Below are positions 27,252-33,871 of a stretch of 33,871 nucleotides of DNA, one piece after another. The position numbers were made by a program, and so were the translations under genes. Within the stretch, counting starts at the first letter, position 1. Each line of letters opens with the position of its first letter. The stretch is from Bacteroidota bacterium (lineage in GTDB: Bacteria; Bacteroidota; Bacteroidia; NS11-12g; UBA955): contig CANFXY010000015.1 of the NCBI GenBank assembly GCA_947451105.1, positions 1 through 33,871 on the forward strand, given 5' to 3'. The notes under the pieces were generated by a model. It was not told the origin of the DNA. It ran no database searches and worked only from the letters and a program-made list of their open reading frames with translations.

Positions 27252-29121
27252 ACATTTTTTCTATCCAAATTTTATAGCGTTCTTCTATCACTTTTCTTTT
27301 CTGCTTCAAAGTTACGGTCAATTCTCCAGTATCTACAGTGAAAGGTTTGCGTTTTACAACAAAATCTCTAATTCTTGCATAATTGGACAATGATTGAGAT
27401 AATTTTTTAATGTCTTCTTGAATCCAATTCTTGATTTTTTCATCCTCAATAACATCTGCCTCATCCTCGAAAAATTGTTTATTGAAACCAAAAAAATCTT
27501 TCAAATGTTCCTCTTTAGGGATAACGATAGCCGTTACAAATTCTTTCTTGTCACCAATAATAAAAATTTGTTCTATTTTCTCACTTTGTAAATAGGTGTT
27601 TTCAATTGGGGTCGGGTAAATATTCTTGCCTAAACTGGTTTTGAGCATGTTTTTATATCTATCCGTTATCTTTAAATAACCCTTTTCAAATTTACCAATA
27701 TCACCTGTGTGAAACCACCCTTCTGAATCCATAACCAAAGCTGTTTCGCTTGGATTGTTGTAGTATCCCAACATGATGTTCGGGCCTTTGCATAATATCT
27801 CTCCTTCGGCGCTTTCGAAATCAGGTTTAAAGCTGTCGTAGGTTTGAATGGTGATTAATTGTTTGGTTTCTATATCCTGAATTGCAACCTGCTGCCTAGG
27901 GGCAACGCGGCCGCTTGTTCCATGGATTTGTCGATCAAACTCGTTTACAGTTACGAATGGGGATGTTTCGGTTAATCCGAAACCTTGCTGGCATCTAATT
28001 CCTATATTTCCAAAGAACTCGCCTACATGCTGTGGAAGAGCTCCACCACCTGACACCAGAAGTTTTAACTTACCTCCAAGTTTTGCTTTAATTTTACTAA
28101 ATACTAATTTTTCAGCCAACTTGAGCTGCATTGACAATAATGGACCAATAGATTTTTTATCTTCTTTTTTAAGTCTATACTGCTCTCCTACACTAAGACT
28201 CCATAAAAATATTTTTGCCGCAATACCACCTTTAGCAAGAGCGTTTCCTTTAATTCTAGCCTCAAGTCTTTCTAACAATCTCGGAACACATGTCATGATG
28301 CTAGGTGTAGCCTCTGTGAAATTTTGAGAAATCTTTTCAATGCTTTCAGCAAATGCAATTTGAGCGCCAATGAAGGTAGGCAGATAATATCCCGCCATAC
28401 GCTCATAAACATGACTCAATGGTAAGAATGAAAGAAATCTATCCTCACTATTCACAGACGGACAGAGGTCTTTTGCATCATAACAATTGCTCATAAAGTT
28501 ATAATGGCTCAACATAGTGCCTTTAGGAACACCTGTTGTACCGCTGGTGTATATAAGCGCTGCTAAATCATTGTGTTGAATGGTAGGCAGAATTTTATTG
28601 ATTTCGGACTCTAAACCAGGCCACAATTCTTCACCTTTTATTTTTACTTTTTCAATAGAAATGATTTTTTCACTTTCGCTATTGGATTCAAATGTTGTGA
28701 ATACCTTTTGAATTTTTGGACATTGGGTTTCTACTTTTTGAAATTTCTTTAACAAAAAAGGATTGCCAATCAAAACGGCAATACTCTCACTGTCATTTAG
28801 AATAAAGGCAGTTTCATCAGGTGTTAGAGTCGGGTATATAGAAACGTTTACTGCTCCTAATTTTTGAAGCGCTTGGTCAAAATAAATGAATTCAGGACAG
28901 TTGTCTAAAATTATAGAAAGTTTATCTCCTTTTTTTACGCCAATATGGTGAAGATAAGCAGCCCATTTATTAATATTTTCAATCGTTTCCTTGTAGGTAA
29001 TGTTTTTATATTCGTTTCCTACTTTCTCCATTAAAAATACATGTTCTGGTTTGTGTATTTTAAATGCAGAGTTTAATAGAAATTCGTGAAGCGATCCAAA
29101 ATCAGGGTCTTTTATTTCCAT
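27244..29121 (-). CDS. AMP-dependent long-chain acyl-CoA synthetase
   Basis: AALIYTSGTTGVPKGTMLSHYN, GFGLTETSPFVTVN, GWFHTGDIGKFEKGYLKITDRYKNMLKTSLGKNIYP. Confidence 0.92.
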   Translation of the reverse strand: MEIKDPDFGSLHEFLLNSAFKIHKPEHVFLMEKVGNEYKNITYKETIENINKWAAYLHHIGVKKGDKLSIILDNCPEFIYFDQALQKLGAVNVSIYPTLTPDETAFILNDSESIAVLIGNPFLLKKFQKVETQCPKIQKVFTTFESNSESEKIISIEKVKIKGEELWPGLESEINKILPTIQHNDLAALIYTSGTTGVPKGTMLSHYNFMSNCYDAKDLCPSVNSEDRFLSFLPLSHVYERMAGYYLPTFIGAQIAFAESIEKISQNFTEATPSIMTCVPRLLERLEARIKGNALAKGGIAAKIFLWSLSVGEQYRLKKEDKKSIGPLLSMQLKLAEKLVFSKIKAKLGGKLKLLVSGGGALPQHVGEFFGNIGIRCQQGFGLTETSPFVTVNEFDRQIHGTSGRVAPRQQVAIQDIETKQLITIQTYDSFKPDFESAEGEILCKGPNIMLGYYNNPSETALVMDSEGWFHTGDIGKFEKGYLKITDRYKNMLKTSLGKNIYPTPIENTYLQSEKIEQIFIIGDKKEFVTAIVIPKEEHLKDFFGFNKQFFEDEADVIEDEKIKNWIQEDIKKLSQSLSNYARIRDFVVKRKPFTVDTGELTVTLKQKRKVIEERYKIWIEKMYE

Positions 29122-29123
29122 AC

Positions 29124-31100
29124 TTATAGACTATTTAATGTTGCGAAGTTATTCGAAAAAAAGACTTTTACAAGACAATTTAAGTCATTCTGCCAATGGT
29201 AATTTAAAGCATAATTGAAATTGATACCAGAAATTAGCTGAGCGTCTAATTTTCTATTACTTAACTCTTGACCTATGCTAAATACCCCCTGAGGGATTTT
29301 TGGTAAAATATCTTGGTTTTGTTCTCCATGATAGGATACCCAAGTCATTTTACCTAAGAAACACCTGCGCCAGTTCCGAATAATTAACATTAAAAATTTA
29401 GGTTTAAATATTAAAATTGGAATTATAAATATAAAAACCGCACACATAATTAAATCCAAATATCGCTTCTTTTTTTGAACCTCTTTGCTGCTAAGCGCCG
29501 GGTCAATGTTTACACTGTAAAATTCGCCCGTAGTGTTTTTGGAGTTGCTCCCAATAATGTGAGCGCCCATTTCAGGCATGATTTTATATTTTATGCCTTT
29601 TGCATTGGTTTGCCCCATTATATCCATGATTTCCGCACTTGATATATCTTTTGAACAGAAAACAATTTCATTTGCCTTATAAATCTCTATAAGCAGTGAT
29701 AAGTTTTTTATACTTCCAACCCAATCGCCTTTGGCACTCTCATTTTGGGGTTTGATAAAGCCTAATAATTTAAATCTGTTAGGATAGTTTAGTAAGATGT
29801 TTTTAACGCGTTCGCACTCATCTTTATTTCCTACAATTAACACCTGAGACATCTGACTGGCGGATGTGTCAAAATGCTTGAATTTAATAAAGTGGTATAC
29901 AATTCGAATAAAAACGCAGGCAAGTAAACTCCATGTAGATCCAAGTAATATTAATGCTCTGGAAAATCTTAAATTTTCTGGCAATAAGGCATAAATAGCA
30001 AGTAAAATGAAACTTCCTAAGAAAACACCTTTGATTGTCTTGCCTAATTTAAAGGGCTCTTTGTATCCACCTAAAATATAAATTCCACTCAGCCACATTA
30101 AAATATAAATCGGGACATGCACTTTTAAATAAATGGGTGGGTAAAAACCACCAACCACAAATTTATTGTAGATTTCCCAATACCTCATTATTCCGTAATA
30201 CCCTATAAAAATCAACAGAAAGTCAAAAGCAAAAATTTTAAATGCATGAATTGTGCGCATCAATAATGCCAAGGTGGCGCGCGCAAATATTGCCAACTTA
30301 ATGCATAAACTAAACCACCAGCCTTGTTGCTTTGTGAAATGCTTATCTGCAAACTTGGCCATTGCTAGATAAAATATTTTTACATAGTTTACACTGTGCT
30401 TCTTTGTGCTTTCTCCTTTGTAGTGTATGATTGTTGTATCTGCAAAATAGTAGTTGTTATATCCCGCTTTAACAATCCTGTAACTTAAATCAATGTCTTC
30501 ACCGTACATGAAAAATGATTCATCCAATAAGCCCACTTGTTCAAGTACAGACTTTTTTATCATCATAAAAGCACCGCTAAGGATGTCTGCTTTATTGGTT
30601 TCAAACTCATTTAAATAACTTAAATGATAGGCACCAAACCTCTTTGATTTCGGAAATAGTTTGGCCAAACCAGACATTTTGTAAAAGGCTACTGACGGGG
30701 TTGGTAATCCACGCTTAGATTCAGGAAGAAAGTCTCCACGTCCATCAATCATCCTTACCCCTAATGCACCTGCATCTGGAGTATTGTCTAAGAAATGAAC
30801 GGTCTTTGTTAAAGTGTCTTCTGCTACAACTGTATCAGGATTTAGCAAAAGTATATTTCTGCCTTTGGAAATTAGTATGCCTTGGTTATTTGCCTTGCTA
30901 AAACCTGAATTTTCAGTGTTAGCAATTAGAATAACTTCTTTGAATTTTTCACTTACCATGGCGCATGATTCATCTGCAGAATTATTATCTACCACTATGA
31001 CTTCTATCTGAAGATTATGAATCGCCTTATAAACGGATAACAATGTTTGCTCAAGTAAAGCTTTCACATTGTAATTAACTATAATAATTGATAAATCCAT
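29124..31100 (-). CDS. GT2 glycosyltransferase fused to a TM/Rossmann polyprenyl sugar-phosphotransferase-like region
   Basis: N-term SIIIVNYNVKALLEQTLLSVYK...LLNPDT...GLLDESFFMYGEDIDLSYRI. Then TM helices, QVLIVGNKDECERVKNILLNYPNRFKLLGFI Rossmann-like segment, KKKRYLDLIMCAVFIF. Confidence 0.82.
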   Translation of the reverse strand: MDLSIIIVNYNVKALLEQTLLSVYKAIHNLQIEVIVVDNNSADESCAMVSEKFKEVILIANTENSGFSKANNQGILISKGRNILLLNPDTVVAEDTLTKTVHFLDNTPDAGALGVRMIDGRGDFLPESKRGLPTPSVAFYKMSGLAKLFPKSKRFGAYHLSYLNEFETNKADILSGAFMMIKKSVLEQVGLLDESFFMYGEDIDLSYRIVKAGYNNYYFADTTIIHYKGESTKKHSVNYVKIFYLAMAKFADKHFTKQQGWWFSLCIKLAIFARATLALLMRTIHAFKIFAFDFLLIFIGYYGIMRYWEIYNKFVVGGFYPPIYLKVHVPIYILMWLSGIYILGGYKEPFKLGKTIKGVFLGSFILLAIYALLPENLRFSRALILLGSTWSLLACVFIRIVYHFIKFKHFDTSASQMSQVLIVGNKDECERVKNILLNYPNRFKLLGFIKPQNESAKGDWVGSIKNLSLLIEIYKANEIVFCSKDISSAEIMDIMGQTNAKGIKYKIMPEMGAHIIGSNSKNTTGEFYSVNIDPALSSKEVQKKKRYLDLIMCAVFIFIIPILIFKPKFLMLIIRNWRRCFLGKMTWVSYHGEQNQDILPKIPQGVFSIGQELSNRKLDAQLISGINFNYALNYHWQNDLNCLVKVFFSNNFATLNSL

Positions 31101-31254
31101 TTATGACTCTTTGTGCAATTAAATGGCGAAGCTAATAATTTTTTTAATATTCAAGCACATTGATACCAGGAAGAATGGATAATTAATGTTGAATACTTAT
31201 GATTTAACGTGAAATCTATGGCTTGCTTAGGTTTTTTCGCGGCAAATTGCCCCA

Positions 31255-32277
31255 TTATTTAATAAGAAAATCGGCACTCTGTTTCATTACTTTGCCGAAA
31301 ATGTAATCTTGAATTTGAACAACTTCTTTTCCGTTCTCATTGATAAATGCATAGAAGGTTTCAATATCAAATTTCAATGGATTTCCTTGTTCGTCAAATT
31401 GTATGTTAGAATCGCGTTTAATGCCTTTTTTATAGATTCTCAAACTGCATAATTTGTCTTTTTTATCCCAAACTTTAATTAGCAATATTGGCTTAGTCTT
31501 GTAAATAGAGTCAATTTGTGCAGCAGTTAAATCAATTGGAAAACCTTCAAAAGATAAGTTCTCCCATAATTTTAAATACGTTTTTAAATGGTTTAAATTA
31601 ACTTCGATATTGTTTTTTAGCAGAATATTTTCTGAATATAAAAGTGGTTCAGATCCTGAATTGTCAATGCTAAAAGATGATTTATTGTTTTCAAACCAAT
31701 TCAGTTCAATTTTTTTAATTTCTGAGTCTTTAAGCGCGAAAATATTTTTACTTCTCCAACCATCTTTCTTAGTGAAAAATCTTGCGTTTAAAAAGCCATT
31801 GAAACCTGGAATATGACAAACATAAGGCTCTTGGCCATTTTCCATCATAAAATAAGTGCCCATCTCATCACTTGTATTGCCACCTACATAAAATACTTTC
31901 GATAGATTGCCGTTTTCATAAATTTCAACCTTAGTGCCATTAAGTGCTAGGTCTTTCTTAACTGGGTTGATTTCATGTTTTGAAACTGGTCTTTTCACAC
32001 GTATTTTTTTTAATCCATCAAATAAGATTTCAAGTTGATAATTGCTGGCAACAAAGCTGTCATTAACAGTCCAATTTTCTTTGTCTTTTTTAGTTAATAA
32101 GACATATTCTTTGGTGAATTTGTTGCTTAAAAAAACTTTGTCAATTTTATCTGTTGATTTAAATTCAAATTCTCTTTCATCATTTGAAAGTGTATTGCCA
32201 TTGTCTCTTCTCAAGAAGAAAAATAACAGTAAAATGGCAATAATAGAGCCAAGTAGAATGATGGTTTTCTTATTCAT
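31255..32277 (-). CDS. DUF4340-type protein
   Basis: N-terminal TM anchor, then KIDKVFLSNKFTKEYVLLTKKDKENWTVNDSFVASNYQLEILFDGLKKIRVKRPVSK... typical of the DUF4340 family. Confidence 0.7.
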   Translation of the reverse strand: MNKKTIILLGSIIAILLLFFFLRRDNGNTLSNDEREFEFKSTDKIDKVFLSNKFTKEYVLLTKKDKENWTVNDSFVASNYQLEILFDGLKKIRVKRPVSKHEINPVKKDLALNGTKVEIYENGNLSKVFYVGGNTSDEMGTYFMMENGQEPYVCHIPGFNGFLNARFFTKKDGWRSKNIFALKDSEIKKIELNWFENNKSSFSIDNSGSEPLLYSENILLKNNIEVNLNHLKTYLKLWENLSFEGFPIDLTAAQIDSIYKTKPILLIKVWDKKDKLCSLRIYKKGIKRDSNIQFDEQGNPLKFDIETFYAFINENGKEVVQIQDYIFGKVMKQSADFLIK

Positions 32278-32326
32278 AAAATTAACTAATAATAGTTTGA
32301 CAATTCAAACGAGTAGATAGCTGCTG

Positions 32327-33817
32327 TTAACGGCTATAATTTGGCGCCTCTTTAGTTATTTTTATATCGTGGGGATGGCTTTCTTTTATGCCAGCATTAC
32401 TGATTTTAACAAACTGGGCTGTTTGAAGATCTTCAATTGTTGCAGCGCCGCAGTAGCCCATTCCAGCTCTAAGTCCTCCCACATATTGGTATAAAACTTC
32501 TCCTACTTTACCTTTGAAAGGCACAGTTCCAACTATACCTTCTGGCACCAATTTAGAAATTTCTTCTTCGGCATCTTGAAAGTATCTGTCTTTACTTCCT
32601 TCTTTCATGGCTTCAATACTTCCCATACCTCGGTATGACTTAACCATTCGGCCTTCGTATATGCTTGTTTCTCCCGGGCTTTCTTCAGTCCCTGCAAATA
32701 AACTACCTGCCATAATGGTGCTTGCACCTGCAACGATTGCTTTAACTAAGTCGCCACTGTAGCGAATGCCTCCATCAGCGATAATTGGAACACCTGATCC
32801 TTGAATGGCTGCAGCACTGTCCATAACAGCAGATAATTGAGGAACCCCAATTCCAGCTATAATTCTTGTGGTACAAATACTTCCTGGTCCAACACCAACT
32901 TTTATGGCATCTGCTCCAGCTTCTACTAATGCTTTAGCTGCATCACCTGTTGCAACATTGCCAACAATAACATCCAATTTTGGAAATGCTTTTTTGATTT
33001 TTTTAAGTTCAGTAACAACACCTTTTGAGTGGCCGTGTGCGGTATCTAAAGTAATCACATCAACTTCTGCATCTACTAATGCCTTAACTCTTTCAAGCGT
33101 GTCTGCGGTAATTCCGACTGCAGCACCTACCAATAATCTTCCGAAGTTGTCTTTACAAGCTTTTGGATGGCTTTTTACCTTTTGAATATCTTTATAGGTT
33201 ATTAGGCCCATTAATTTGCCTTTCTTATCTACAATTGGAAGCTTTTCAATTTTATGTTTTTGTAATATTGCCTCTGCTTTAACCAAATCAGTTCCAATTT
33301 CACTTGTAACCAAGTTTTTCTTGGTCATAACATCTTTGATTTTTTTGCTGGTGTTCTTTTCAAATCTTAAGTCCCTATTGGTAATGATTCCTATTAATTG
33401 ATGTTTGGCATCGATAATTGGAATTCCACCAATATGATTGTCTTTCATTAATTTTAGGGCATCTTTAAGGGTACCTTCTCCAGTTAAGGTAATTGGATTT
33501 TGAATCATTCCACTCTCACTTCTTTTTACTTTCACAACTTCTTTTGCTTGTTGTGCAATAGTCATGTTCTTGTGGATGATACCAATTCCGCCCTCTCTTG
33601 CCATAGCAATTGCCATGGTGCTGCCGGTTACAGTATCCATTGCAGCAGAAATGATCGGAATATTGATGTAAATATTGCGTGTTAACTTGGTTCTAGTTAC
33701 AACATCTCTTGGCAAGATTTCACTGTAACGCGGTAAAACAAGAACATCGTCAAAAGTTAGGCTGTCGCCTTTAATTTTGTTCGAGAAGTCAATTGGGGAT
33801 TTTTTTGGACTAGCCAT
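32327..33817 (-). CDS. guaB: IMP dehydrogenase
   Basis: [18 protein letters not shown], tandem CBS domains, [25 protein letters not shown] 33817 (MASPKKSP) preferred over the ORF-track start 33859, which lies upstream of the -7 box. Confidence 0.95.
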   Translation of the reverse strand: MASPKKSPIDFSNKIKGDSLTFDDVLVLPRYSEILPRDVVTRTKLTRNIYINIPIISAAMDTVTGSTMAIAMAREGGIGIIHKNMTIAQQAKEVVKVKRSESGMIQNPITLTGEGTLKDALKLMKDNHIGGIPIIDAKHQLIGIITNRDLRFEKNTSKKIKDVMTKKNLVTSEIGTDLVKAEAILQKHKIEKLPIVDKKGKLMGLITYKDIQKVKSHPKACKDNFGRLLVGAAVGITADTLERVKALVDAEVDVITLDTAHGHSKGVVTELKKIKKAFPKLDVIVGNVATGDAAKALVEAGADAIKVGVGPGSICTTRIIAGIGVPQLSAVMDSAAAIQGSGVPIIADGGIRYSGDLVKAIVAGASTIMAGSLFAGTEESPGETSIYEGRMVKSYRGMGSIEAMKEGSKDRYFQDAEEEISKLVPEGIVGTVPFKGKVGEVLYQYVGGLRAGMGYCGAATIEDLQTAQFVKISNAGIKESHPHDIKITKEAPNYSR

Positions 33818-33846
33818 GCAAATAATTGTTATTGTTATTTGCGGTG

Positions 33847-33854
33847 CAAAAGTA
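33847..33854 (-). promoter_or_regulatory. -7 box TACTTTTG of guaB
   Basis: Plus strand CAAAAGTA, 29 nt before ATG; the -33 region falls at the window edge. Confidence 0.45.
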
Positions 33855-33871
33855 CACAAATAAATCTAAAA

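Overview
AT-rich chromosomal segment of a Bacteroidota (Bacteroidetes) bacterium. Evidence for the lineage: a T9SS-type sorting tail, TAnnTTTG promoter boxes, and WG-repeat, M48, M1 and M16 peptidase families. About 25 genes are supported, mostly housekeeping or envelope genes: recR, an M48 peptidase operon, methylmalonyl-CoA epimerase, iscS-iscU-iscA plus PAP2, YqeY, a ComA-like phosphosulfolactate synthase with a TPR protein, an M1 peptidase with a barrel-like C-terminus, an M16 peptidase, dxs, a fused 2-oxoacid dehydrogenase E1, a WecA/MraY-like GT, an acyl-CoA ligase, a GT2 fusion, a DUF4340 protein and guaB. No tRNA, rRNA, CRISPR or transposon was recognised by eye. The most interesting locus is at 16.2-17.0 kb. 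It is a two-gene minus-strand unit of a minimal SET-domain lysine methyltransferase followed 26 bp later by a 117-aa Lys/Ala/Pro-only H1-like protein, flanked by two GNAT acetyltransferases: a candidate bacterial chromatin-like protein plus modifier system. The H1-like gene has a two-level tandem repeat (42-bp units in two ~126-bp blocks), and all six block-to-block substitutions are synonymous. A second pattern is a set of genes whose TAnnTTTG -7 box lies only 4-6 nt before the start codon (often TTG or GTG), suggesting leaderless transcripts.
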